Shown in pieces: positions 18,541-27,897 of a stretch of 64,000 bases of DNA. The notes under the pieces are model-generated. The model worked only from the letters and a program-made list of their open reading frames with translations, did not search any database and was not told where the DNA came from. Source of the stretch: Bin5 sp965200685 (GTDB lineage Bacteria; Chloroflexota; Anaerolineae; Caldilineales; Caldilineaceae). The position numbers and the translations under genes were made by a program. Each line of letters opens with the position of its first letter. The first letter of the stretch is position 1. The stretch covers positions 310,001 to 374,000 of the forward strand of contig OZ241379.1 in assembly GCA_965200685.1 (NCBI GenBank). The letters are read 5' to 3'.

Positions 18541-21500
18541 CTATACTGATAGACACCAGCCCCTAGGAAGGAAGAGAATGCCTCGGCACGCGCGTCCCGT
18601 AGGTTCTGATGCTCGTACCAAGTCCGCTTCCACCACCAGTAGCGGCCGAATTGTCTTGGGCTTACAGAGGGATCTTCGGGCAGCTCGCCGCTGACGGCCA
18701 GTGCTGGGTTGAGGATTTCCAAGCCCGCAGGCAGGGGGTCCACGAGAGCAACATGCACCCGGCGGGCTGGAGCAACCATCGTCAGCTTCACCCGCACCCG
18801 GGCCCCAGCTCTGATGTACCAAGTGCCTTTCTCATCCCTGCTCACGTCCTCTGGGTCGTCCACGGCTTCATAGACACGTTCAACAGCAAAGCCGGAATCC
18901 AGCGCAGCCAACCGCAGGTCTGTGGGCGCATAACGGAGGCCCAAGCGATAATAGAGCCGACCCGCGCCCTCCTTCTGCACGATCAGCGGCACAATGCCAT
19001 CATCATCCGTGGGCCTGTCTTGGACGAACTGCATGGGCAGGTCAAGGGTAACGTTTTGTACTGAGCGGCCCTGGAACTGGTGGCCAGCTACGTACTGCTC
19101 GCCCAGCCAGATGCGCGCCATGAAATCAGGCGTCTGGGCCTCAAATGTGTTGAAGAAACGCTCCATAGCCAGCAGAACCCATACGTTCTCTTGGGTGTTG
19201 CCCCAGCGGCCCTTAGTACGATGCCCGAGCAGGCCCCTCACCATCTTGGTGATCAGATCACTCTGCGGCTGGTCAACCATGAGGGCCTCCAGCAGGACCG
19301 CATCGGCCCGACGGCTGGAATAGAGCAACAGGTATTCGCCATCGCTATAGCCACTCGAAATTGTGGCAGCCCCAGCAGTCTCTGTCACCCGATTCTGCAG
19401 AAAGCGACGGATCTCCTGCAGCATCCCCTCGGAAGCAGGGTCATCTGTCAACACGAACAGCAACCAGCCGATACTCTCCAGTGAAAGATTCCCCAGCCCA
19501 GCTTCCATGATGAGCCTGCGGGCCTGGGTCGGGTCGTGGTCATGCAACAGCTTACGCACGTAGAGAGCATAGGAGACCAAGGCCCGACGAGTCTGGACAT
19601 CATACCACTCCGGGATGTATTTCTGAATATTGCGTAGGTAGGCCAGAGAACGGCTGATCATACCCTCCGGGACCTGGTAGCCTTTCTGCTGAGCACGGGC
19701 CAGGGCATGTGCTGCATGCACACTGTAGTAGGGCCAGACTCGATCTCCCCGACGCCAGATGGGAAAGCCGCCGCTGTAGTGCTGCATGGCCTGCAAAGCC
19801 TGTATATCCTGCTCCATGGAGCGCTCGATCTCTTCTGGGTCCGGCAACTTTTCAGCATCAAAAGCAGTAAGCACATCCCGCAGCGCGGCCACACCGAGAA
19901 TGCGGGAGGCGATCTGTTCCGAGCATTCATACGGATAGCGCAACAGATAGAGGAACGCGTCGGTCAAGGTCTGCAGAGCAGTAGAGGACATGGTCACCTC
20001 TAGGCCACCGTAGCTAGGGATCACTTCATCCGGCGGACGTACCGCCTGCAGTATGGCTGTATTTGTATCAAGCTCTCCATAGACAGCGAAGGCTTCGGTA
20101 GTGGCGGGGGTGAACACCGGCAGCTCAATAGTGGCCGCGTCAGCAATCGCCGCCCGCTTCACGTCCGTTGCCATGAACTGAAAGCGCGCACTGCCGGCCC
20201 TGACGGTCCTGGCCGGGAAGCGCACTTCTACCCGGTCAGCAGCAGGCACGGTCAGCGCATACCCTGTGGCCAATGAGGCCTTACTGGCGGCCACAGGCAC
20301 CTGTCTAGCGGCTATATTGGTCGCCTGCACAGCCACGTATACCTCCATTGGCTCGTCGGTCTGGTTTTGCAGGACTACAGGCAGTTCAAAGGTGTCGCCA
20401 AAGTTCAGGAAACGGGGGGCAGATGGCCGCACCATCAGCGGCAGCCGCGCGGTCAGGCTTGACTCAGCGAAGCCGAAGAACTTACCGCCGGCCACGGCCA
20501 CCAGCATGACTCGATAGCGGGTGAGATTGTCCGGCACTGTGACAGACACACTGGCTTGGCCCTGTGCATCGGTACGCACCTCTGGGGCAAAGAGGGCCAG
20601 GGGGTCGAAGTTCAGCCGCACCCGAATCGCTTGCCCTTCACCACCACCGCCACTCATCCCAGCTTCAGCAGAATCCATGTCCATGGCCGCCTCCTCCATG
20701 GCCATAGGCGCACTTTGCACCCGTGCCATCTCAGGCGCATGCAACTCCAGGGAGGACTGCGATGTCTCTTTCGGCACTGTCAATAGTTCAGGATCTGCAA
20801 GCAGGACATGGGCGCGGTTGTGATACTCATTGACAGCGTCGGCGCGTCCGCTGTAGAAGATGTCGATGGGATCCACCAACTGATAAGCGGTCAGGGCCAG
20901 AATCGCTTCATCAACGACAACTAGGGCGAATTCGGCATCGGCCACAGGCTCGCCATTGGCATCCCGCACGGTTACGTCAATTGTGGTCTCAGCACCTGGC
21001 TGCAGATGGTCTTCTTGAGGGGTGGCCTCCACCTGCAGGATGCGGCGCAAAGGCGGGATGGATAGATTCAGAGTGCCGCGCGCGTACGCTGGCCGCCGTG
21101 GCAGGGATAACAGTTCATTGCCTGCCACATCCACCCGTGGGGCCGCGCCTACCAGATCCACCTGCACATGAAGATTGGGAATGTAGTTGTCCTCAATGGG
21201 CAGCCGCAGGGTATGGGTCGGCCCCTCCATGGAGAAGCGTTCACTGGAGATGAGACCCTCTCGCCGCAGCGTTACGATCCCCTCCGCAGGGAAAAAGGCA
21301 GCCTGCACTAGAATTTCAGCACTATCCCCAGGCTGATAACTTTCCCGGTCAGGGATGAGCTGGATCTCTTCCTGTTCCACACTACGGCTAGGCGGATGCT
21401 GGCCACCACTCACCCAGCGGACTAGCTGGGTTTCATTGGTCCGGCCTTGGCTGTCAATGACCGTAGCTGTGATGCGGTACTTGCCGCCGCGGGTCGTCTC

Positions 21501-24500
21501 AAATGTACAGGTGGCGAACTCGCCAGCATAGGGGTCGCTGGCGGAAGTTGTCTCAACCAGGCATTCCTGCACATCCTTCTCCACCTCCTGCCACTCATCA
21601 TTGCGATACTGCCAATCCAGCCGCGCCGCCCGCAGGCTGGCCCTATGCCCTTCAATGGCCTTGCCATCGATATCAGTCACAACCAAGTCAATGGCCAATG
21701 GCTCACCCTTCTCAACAAAGTAGCGAGCACTACGCAAACCAATGTACAGGTCTGCCGCATGGACCAACAGACTTGCCTGACTGGTCCAGGCCTGGCGGTT
21801 TACATCAAAGACCGTCGCATTGGTCTCCATATGCAGCGGGTACCTGCTGTCGTTCGCCCGCAAGTCGATGCGTAGGGTGTGCTGGCCGGCCGAGTCGGTG
21901 CGGGAAGTGAAGGAGGCACTACCGAGACCAGCAGTATCGTACTCATCATAGTCAGCAGTATCGTACTCGTTATAGAAGGACCACCAGGGTATCCACTTCC
22001 CAAAGGTGAACCCAGACCAGTTGGGCGGGCTGTAGGAGCCTGACTTGGCGTTTACATACCATTCCACCTCTGCGCCGGGCAAGGGGCCGCCGGCAAAGTA
22101 ATTGGCACTGACCGTCGCCAGCGCATGGCCGCCTACAAGATGAGGCCCTTCGCTGACAACAGCACTGACTTCAAACTCAGGACGGCGGAACTCCTGCACT
22201 TGAATCGTATGGACATGCCGCGGCCTGTTGTCTCTGTCGTATAGATCGAAAATAAGCGGCAGTAGTTCAATCCGTATGAATCCTAGATTGACGTTCAAGG
22301 GCAGATCGAAGCGAAAATCAAAACCGCCCAAGGCATTGAGAGAGGTTTCACCCCGCGTGATTGTATTGCCTAACGAATCCGACACCCGATAGTCCAAGAT
22401 CCGATCTGCCGCGCGTTCGGAAAACAGACCCACATCGCCTTCTGGGCCAGGCTGGATCTGACGCATCCAACCCTTCAGGCTGACCGTCTCTCCGGGGCGG
22501 TACATCTGACGGTCATCAAAGACGTAAAAGCGGGCTGCAACCTTGGCGGGTTGTGATTTCCAAGCACTGTAGTACTGATCTTCCGGCAGAAAGACGACAT
22601 CATCACCATCCCGCGCGATGAGGAGCTGCGCGTCCTTGGCAGGGAGGGATAAGCGCACCGTCCCTGTCTCATCGGTGATGCCGGCTATATCTTGAGGCCA
22701 GAGGGACACTTGAAGACCGGACAGCGGCGCGCCATCCTGCAGACGGTTGGCCCATACCAGCATCTCATCAGAATCCACAAACGCGTCAAGGCCAATTTGC
22801 GTCACTTGAATCCAACTGACAACACTCATCTGACGCTGTCCGTTGAAGAACTCAGAAAACAGAGCGGCCGCCGGCTGCACCTCCAAGATGAGATGACCGC
22901 TAGAGCCGGCCAGAGCGTCCGCGAGGTTGATGCTCGTCTCGATCATCATATCGTTTGGGCCGCTGATATCCACAACACGTTCCAAAACCAGTGTACCGGG
23001 CGGGTCCTCGTCATAGTACGGATCCCATTGCAAATATTCGACGTACTGCTCCGGCTCAACGCGATAGGCCCGCACTGTCACCGCATTGATGTTGACCGTA
23101 TAGATGGGGAAGGTCGGTTCGCCGTAGGGGTCCAGGATCGTCAAGGGGCCGCTATTGGCGGTCAGATAGGTCTCCATGGGCCGGATGCGGAAATGGGCCT
23201 CTACATCCTCTGCCAAGGTCTGGCCGAACACATCGGCCAGACCTGCAGCGACAGTGACTTTGTAGGTGGTGCGTCCCTGGGTGTTGCCCCGAATCTGGAG
23301 GGTGTTGCCGAAGAGATCAAATTGCGCGCCTTCTAATTGCGGCTCAATGGAAATGAGCGTAGCGTCGAAGGACGCACTATCAATGGGATTGCTGAATGTC
23401 AAGCTCCAAGGAGCGAAGGGGTAGCATTCACGGCCTCCATCCCAAGTACATGCCGCTTGACGCAGCATAAACGGCCCATAGGTCTGGAAGCTGTAGCTCT
23501 GGGGCTGTTCGGTGACGAGGGGTCCTTCCGCGGAGGGGGTGCCCTCCGCGAACGTCACGGTGACGGTCGAATCTTTGGGGAAGGGTTCAGCCGCCACAAA
23601 TGCCAGCCAACGGCTTTCCTGCCCACCTTCAACCAAGTGCTGCAGCGTGGCATCTGTGGCAATTTCGTCTGCACTTGCCAAACGCACAGGATAGGTACGC
23701 CCACGAGCTGTCACCTGTATCTGCTGGATCACAGCTACAGGATCGATGCGCTGATCAAAGGAGCTGAAAAAGACCGGCTCCAACCCCAAGGGGCCCCCGC
23801 TCGGGTAGCCCCTTTGCAAGGTCACTGCCGGTGTGCGGAATGTCCAATTGACGGTTTCCGCCAGCTCCTGGCCATTGACCGCTGCCGTGCCCGCGGGGAT
23901 CTCAGCAGTATATTGGGTGGCCATGGGCATGCGGTCTATACCGTCTACATGGGCCTCAAAGAACAGGGTTTTTGTGCCGACCCAACGCCAGTTGCCGCGC
24001 ACATCCGGCCACAATCTCAGGGGGATATCCTCCTGGGCCAGCTCCCCATGACTGCTGAGGGGAACCATCGGCTGGTTGAAGGTCACGCTCAATTGTGGGG
24101 CCAGAGGCACAGCACCTTCCGGCGAAAAGCGCAGCACCTCTAGGGGGGTTGTCTCAATCTCTGGTGCGGCCACCACTTGCGGCTGCGGGAAGGGGAGGGT
24201 CACCTCTTGGCCAGGGCGAGGCGGTGGCAGGCTCTGGGCCGGCAGCCGGTACTCCTGTACATCACCTTCCTCTGCTTGGAGGGCAGGCAGGCGGGTCAGC
24301 AGAGTCTGCAATTGTTCTTGCGAAAGGGCACTGGTCGCAGCAAGAGGTGGGCGCACATCTTCAACATCATCGGGCTGCCCCTCGCTGAGAGCAAAGGGCA
24401 GCAGGTCAGACTCGTCAACAGTCTGGTCCACGACCTCTGAGGAGATGTCATCAACGGAGGTGTCCTCAACTGACATGTCACCAACACAGCCAAGAATGAT

Positions 24501-24545
24501 CATAGCAAGCATAAAGAACGTACCTCGAAAGAAATAGCGGGACAT
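18411..24545 (-). CDS. Alpha-2-macroglobulin family lipoprotein
   Basis: A bacterial alpha-2-macroglobulin of 2044 residues, thought to trap proteases at the cell surface by a bait region and thioester. The start ATG at 24545 is chosen for AAGGAG eight nt upstream; it gives a lipoprotein signal ending IILGC (Cys20) followed by an acidic linker. Macroglobulin-type beta domains fill the first ~1200 residues (for example DDRQMYRPGETVSLKGWMR and IYSGRADAV before the bait-like EEAAMDMDSAEAGMSGGGGE). The thioester motif CSEQ in RYPYECSEQIASRI lies at about 1541-1544 (CxEQ intact), followed by the alpha-helical TED domain and a C-terminal domain containing LVDPLPAGLEILNP. No penicillin-binding protein 1C gene is adjacent, unlike yfhM-pbpC. 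A VTT-domain gene lies 45 nt upstream in the same direction. Confidence 0.9.
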   Translation of the reverse strand: MSRYFFRGTFFMLAMIILGCVGDMSVEDTSVDDISSEVVDQTVDESDLLPFALSEGQPDDVEDVRPPLAATSALSQEQLQTLLTRLPALQAEEGDVQEYRLPAQSLPPPRPGQEVTLPFPQPQVVAAPEIETTPLEVLRFSPEGAVPLAPQLSVTFNQPMVPLSSHGELAQEDIPLRLWPDVRGNWRWVGTKTLFFEAHVDGIDRMPMATQYTAEIPAGTAAVNGQELAETVNWTFRTPAVTLQRGYPSGGPLGLEPVFFSSFDQRIDPVAVIQQIQVTARGRTYPVRLASADEIATDATLQHLVEGGQESRWLAFVAAEPFPKDSTVTVTFAEGTPSAEGPLVTEQPQSYSFQTYGPFMLRQAACTWDGGRECYPFAPWSLTFSNPIDSASFDATLISIEPQLEGAQFDLFGNTLQIRGNTQGRTTYKVTVAAGLADVFGQTLAEDVEAHFRIRPMETYLTANSGPLTILDPYGEPTFPIYTVNINAVTVRAYRVEPEQYVEYLQWDPYYDEDPPGTLVLERVVDISGPNDMMIETSINLADALAGSSGHLILEVQPAAALFSEFFNGQRQMSVVSWIQVTQIGLDAFVDSDEMLVWANRLQDGAPLSGLQVSLWPQDIAGITDETGTVRLSLPAKDAQLLIARDGDDVVFLPEDQYYSAWKSQPAKVAARFYVFDDRQMYRPGETVSLKGWMRQIQPGPEGDVGLFSERAADRILDYRVSDSLGNTITRGETSLNALGGFDFRFDLPLNVNLGFIRIELLPLIFDLYDRDNRPRHVHTIQVQEFRRPEFEVSAVVSEGPHLVGGHALATVSANYFAGGPLPGAEVEWYVNAKSGSYSPPNWSGFTFGKWIPWWSFYNEYDTADYDEYDTAGLGSASFTSRTDSAGQHTLRIDLRANDSRYPLHMETNATVFDVNRQAWTSQASLLVHAADLYIGLRSARYFVEKGEPLAIDLVVTDIDGKAIEGHRASLRAARLDWQYRNDEWQEVEKDVQECLVETTSASDPYAGEFATCTFETTRGGKYRITATVIDSQGRTNETQLVRWVSGGQHPPSRSVEQEEIQLIPDRESYQPGDSAEILVQAAFFPAEGIVTLRREGLISSERFSMEGPTHTLRLPIEDNYIPNLHVQVDLVGAAPRVDVAGNELLSLPRRPAYARGTLNLSIPPLRRILQVEATPQEDHLQPGAETTIDVTVRDANGEPVADAEFALVVVDEAILALTAYQLVDPIDIFYSGRADAVNEYHNRAHVLLADPELLTVPKETSQSSLELHAPEMARVQSAPMAMEEAAMDMDSAEAGMSGGGGEGQAIRVRLNFDPLALFAPEVRTDAQGQASVSVTVPDNLTRYRVMLVAVAGGKFFGFAESSLTARLPLMVRPSAPRFLNFGDTFELPVVLQNQTDEPMEVYVAVQATNIAARQVPVAASKASLATGYALTVPAADRVEVRFPARTVRAGSARFQFMATDVKRAAIADAATIELPVFTPATTEAFAVYGELDTNTAILQAVRPPDEVIPSYGGLEVTMSSTALQTLTDAFLYLLRYPYECSEQIASRILGVAALRDVLTAFDAEKLPDPEEIERSMEQDIQALQAMQHYSGGFPIWRRGDRVWPYYSVHAAHALARAQQKGYQVPEGMISRSLAYLRNIQKYIPEWYDVQTRRALVSYALYVRKLLHDHDPTQARRLIMEAGLGNLSLESIGWLLFVLTDDPASEGMLQEIRRFLQNRVTETAGAATISSGYSDGEYLLLYSSRRADAVLLEALMVDQPQSDLITKMVRGLLGHRTKGRWGNTQENVWVLLAMERFFNTFEAQTPDFMARIWLGEQYVAGHQFQGRSVQNVTLDLPMQFVQDRPTDDDGIVPLIVQKEGAGRLYYRLGLRYAPTDLRLAALDSGFAVERVYEAVDDPEDVSRDEKGTWYIRAGARVRVKLTMVAPARRVHVALVDPLPAGLEILNPALAVSGELPEDPSVSPRQFGRYWWWKRTWYEHQNLRDARAEAFSSFLGAGVYQYSYTARATTPGTFVVPPAKAEEMYAPETFGRSGTDWVVVDAREE

Positions 24546-24590
24546 GACACTTACTCCTTTGCAGTTCCTGGCCACAGGTCTCTGGGGATA

Positions 24591-25238
24591 TCAGAAACTG
24601 AACCAAGTTTGCAGAATCGGTAGAGAACCAGCACACCCATATGCAATCAGGCTGTACTTGATGATTTTACCGCTGGTCACGACCCCCAGAAACTGGAAAA
24701 CGGGCATCTGCAATGCACCGGCTATGATGCCGGCGAAATCAAAAACCGCGATAGGTAGAATCGCCAAGACGAAAAGCACCGGGGCAGTGTAGCGGACCGT
24801 GAGGTTATGCAGCCAATTGCTGATGCCCTGGTTCCGCATCAACCCGCTACCTGTGCGCCCAACCAGATATCCGGTCAACTCGCCCAGACCACTACCACAG
24901 CCGGCAACGACACCGAGGAGAAGCGGATCCAAGGAGGCAAGAGCACAGACAAGAACGAGACCAGGGACAGGCAGAATGACTGTTGCACTGGAGATCAGGG
25001 CGATCAGAAAGATGCTGGCATATCCCCAATGGCTAAACTGTTGCACCCACTGGGGATTGAAGACCAGCCAAAGAGAAGCTCCCATAATAACAACCAATGC
25101 ACAGATCTGCACAAACAGAAGCAAGGGCCGGCGTTCCGCGCAAGGCTGGTCAACGGTTACGGCAGGCGTGTGGCCGCCACTCATCCCCTTCAATACATTG
25201 CGGAATGCCATCATCAAATTGTGCCACATGGCAGGCAC
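24591..25238 (-). CDS. VTT/SNARE-associated (DedA-like) membrane protein
   Basis: A 215-residue polytopic membrane protein. After a soluble N-terminal 35 residues, about five hydrophobic segments follow. The VTT domain core is visible as ISSATVILPVPGLVLVCALA (about 85-104) and GCGSGLGELTGYLVGRTG (about 116-133), the re-entrant loop region with the conserved Glu; a further segment reads PVLFVLAILPIAVFDFAGI. VTT proteins are implicated in phospholipid scrambling or lipid-carrier recycling. An in-frame ATG at 25229 is an alternative start; no RBS decides between them. It precedes the macroglobulin gene and is probably co-transcribed with it. Confidence 0.75.
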   Translation of the reverse strand: MPAMWHNLMMAFRNVLKGMSGGHTPAVTVDQPCAERRPLLLFVQICALVVIMGASLWLVFNPQWVQQFSHWGYASIFLIALISSATVILPVPGLVLVCALASLDPLLLGVVAGCGSGLGELTGYLVGRTGSGLMRNQGISNWLHNLTVRYTAPVLFVLAILPIAVFDFAGIIAGALQMPVFQFLGVVTSGKIIKYSLIAYGCAGSLPILQTWFSF

Positions 25239-25328
25239 TAGGTAAGACGGTTCATGGATAGATTGCCTATAGAAAGAAGATCCTGCACTACCAAGAACAA
25301 CTGCCGGTTCGTTGCGCTTGTGCCGATG

Positions 25329-26752
25329 CTACGGTTCGCTGACTTCAATTGTGATCGTTTCAATTGTATCCGTAACAGAGAGGTCATTCAGGATATCAAG
25401 CCCTTCGGTCACTTGGCCGAAGAAACTGGTCTGGAGTGCGGCTTCTGCCGGTAGTTCAACTAGCACGATAAACACCTGACTGCCATTACTCTGCATCTGA
25501 CCAGTGCCCGGATTCAGCGTAGGCAAATAGCCAATGGCCCCAGACTCCCACACCCGCTCAATCCCAATTTCAGCATCCAGAAGATAGCCAACAAAACTGG
25601 TCGGCGTATTTTCCGGGGCGCCCAGAATCACCAACTCCCCGGCAGATATACCATTCACAGGCGTGCCATCGTAGAAACCAAGGGCAGCCAGCAATACGAA
25701 ATTGTTGACAGCAATGGGGGCTTCGTCGTCAAATAAGGACAGAAGGATCTCGCCCTTTTCCGTCACAATACGAGCCTTGTAGGTCTTTGAGACATCAATG
25801 ACCATGTCCGGGGCTGTGTTATAGAAGTTACTACGTTCGGCCAGCGGCAAAGTCGCCAGGAGCCGCTCCATTGTCAGCAGGTCGCCCGTTCCCATAGCAC
25901 TAGGGGCGAAGGGTGTCGGTGTAGGTGGCGCGGGTGGCGGCGTGGGCAGTGAACTGGTTTCCCGCTCTTCGATTTCGACTGTGATCAGCAGATCCCCGGG
26001 GGAATCCGGTGCCTGCTGCGGGTCCCGACGGGTGAGGGCATTCAAGACATCCATACCTTCTAGAATTTCCCCAAAAATCGTATGATTACCGTTCAACCAA
26101 GGGGTCTCAGCAAAGGTGATGAAGAACTGGCTGCCATTTGTGTTGGGCCCAGAATTTGCCATGGCCAGAAGGCCGGCGCGGTCAAATGCTAAGCCAGGCA
26201 CGATCTCATCCCGGAATTGATAGCCTGGACCACCGACCCCACTCCCGGTCGGGTCGCCAGCCTGGGCCATGAAATCCTCCAGGACCCGATGAAATGTGGT
26301 GTTGTCATAAAATCCATCCCGGGCCAGAAAGACGAAATTATTGACTGTCAAAGGCGCATGGTCCGCGAAAAGCTGCACGCGCATGTCGCCTTTTTCCGTC
26401 TTGAATGTGGCATAATAGTATTTGGATGGATCGATATCCATGTCCGGTACATCGCTGTACATGCCATTGCGAGCGGCAGGTTCAAGGCCAGCCGCCGCCC
26501 CGTGGTAGTGATTGGTTCAAGAGGGGCCGCGGGGGTAGCTGTCGGTTCAAGGCCGGACTCCATATCGTTGCTGGCCTGGTCAGAGGAACTGCTACAGGCA
26601 GCAAGCACAGAAAGCAGCAACAGCGCGACGATTGCGCCGCTACAACGGCTGGCAATCCAACAACGGATTTTTGGTTTGCAACTCCCGCACCAAAGATAAG
26701 TGTTACAAAATTGATGATTGAGGAACGTTCCTAGGCTGGTTGGTAAAGTCAA
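25329..26752 (-). pseudogene. Frameshifted lipoprotein with two cyclophilin-type PPIase domains
   Basis: Two frames join to make one protein. Frame 1 starts at TTG 26752 (AAGGAG six nt upstream) and gives a lipoprotein signal VALLLLSVLAACSSSSDQ and a Thr/Pro linker. Frame 2, open from ATG 26462 to 25329 (377 residues), carries two cyclophilin domains: the first (about 15-165) has the catalytic-type FHRVLEDFMAQAGDPTGSG and NTNGSQFFIT; the second (about 215-377) is degenerate (the FHR arginine region reads TPVNGISAGELV). The matching pre-domain motifs RRLA-GLEPAARNGMYS and LLATLPLAERSNFYN show that four bases are missing near 26486-26491 (CTGGCCTTGAA where CTGGCCGGCCTTGAA is expected). Either a real mutation or an assembly error; from an internal start the domains would be cytoplasmic. 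Confidence 0.75.
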
Positions 26753-26859
26753 AATTCTCTCCTTGTAGCGCGGACAATGATACCTGTGGCCGCCCCCACT
26801 GATGCATGGCCGCGTACCGACTCGCCGCTCTCCATTGGTGTCCTGGCCCCAGGCCAGGT

Positions 26860-27858
26860 TCAAATGTCGCCATTTTGTATTTCGAGCTTCCAGAAAGCAT
26901 AGGCAGCGACCAACAGCGCGCAAAACATGACAGCGAAAGCTTCTTGCAGAGTGGCCTGGGTCAAAAATACGGATGTCAGGCCCACACCGCCGGCAATGAG
27001 ATAACACATAAGGACTGCTTCCCGGCGGCTGCCTGTCAGCCGGGCGAGCCGGTGGCTGATGTGGTCCTGGCCTGCAGTTGTGAGCGGATTCTTGCCACGG
27101 CGCAAACGGCTGATGAAAACCAGTGTTGTGTCGAATATCGGCAGCCCCAGTATCAGAACCGGAATGAACCAAGTAATTTCAGCACTGTTCATGGGGAAAC
27201 GTAGTTTAATGCCCACAGCAGCGAGCAGAAACCCGATGAATAGGCTGCCGGTATCTCCCATAAAGATATAGGCCGGATTCCAATTATACACGAGAAACCC
27301 AGCACAAGCACCACAGAGGGCGGCCGCCAGAACTCCAACTAGATATTGGCCGCTCATGGCCGCGAGGAGCGTAACGAAGGCCGCAGCAATCATGGCAATC
27401 CCGCTGGATAATCCGTCCATATTGTCCAGCAGATTAAAGGCATTTGTGATGCCAACCACCCAGATAAGCGTCAAGACAATGTCAAGAACCGTATTGAAGA
27501 GCCGCACTTGCACACCGCTGATTACCAAGATCCCCGCAGCAGTTACCTGGCCAGCGAGTTTTACATAACTTCCCAAACCCCATCTGTCGTCCAGAGCACC
27601 GACGAGACTGACAAATGTGGCACCGATAAAGATACCGACCACCTCATTGACATAGTGTTGTGTACCGAAGAAAAACAGAGCAGCCATGAACGCGATATAG
27701 ATGGCCATGCCTCCCATCAACGGCACAGGTGCCTGATGGATCTTGCGGGCAGCCGGCTGATCGAGAATTCCCAGCTGTAGGGCGATATAGCGCACAAAGG
27801 GTGTGCCGCTGATGGCGATGATGAGCGCGCTCACAGCCATTAAGAAAAAGGGGGTCAT
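26860..27858 (-). CDS. Undecaprenyl-phosphate N-acetylglucosaminyl-1-phosphate transferase (WecA/MraY family)
   Basis: An integral membrane sugar-1-phosphate transferase that primes cell-wall or O-polysaccharide synthesis on undecaprenyl phosphate. 332 residues, about 10-11 membrane helices. Motifs: KIHQAPVPLMGGMAIY (about 39-54), the catalytic DDRWGLGSYVKL (about 89-100), NAFNLLDNMDGLSSG (about 142-156), FMGDTGSLFIGF (about 198-209) and the cytoplasmic HIS loop GQDHISHRLARL (about 266-277), which is typical of WecA/TagO rather than MraY. It lies 39 nt downstream of the O-antigen ligase-like gene on the same strand, consistent with a shared surface-glycan pathway. Confidence 0.88.
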   Translation of the reverse strand: MTPFFLMAVSALIIAISGTPFVRYIALQLGILDQPAARKIHQAPVPLMGGMAIYIAFMAALFFFGTQHYVNEVVGIFIGATFVSLVGALDDRWGLGSYVKLAGQVTAAGILVISGVQVRLFNTVLDIVLTLIWVVGITNAFNLLDNMDGLSSGIAMIAAAFVTLLAAMSGQYLVGVLAAALCGACAGFLVYNWNPAYIFMGDTGSLFIGFLLAAVGIKLRFPMNSAEITWFIPVLILGLPIFDTTLVFISRLRRGKNPLTTAGQDHISHRLARLTGSRREAVLMCYLIAGGVGLTSVFLTQATLQEAFAVMFCALLVAAYAFWKLEIQNGDI

Positions 27859-27897
27859 CGGCTCATACCAGGGATCCGCGCTGCGTGAAGAGCAACT

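Noticed and set aside
23337..24143. Long plus-strand open frames (also 22692-23336) within the macroglobulin gene
   Set aside because: Antisense to a clear macroglobulin coding sequence, with no recognisable protein features.
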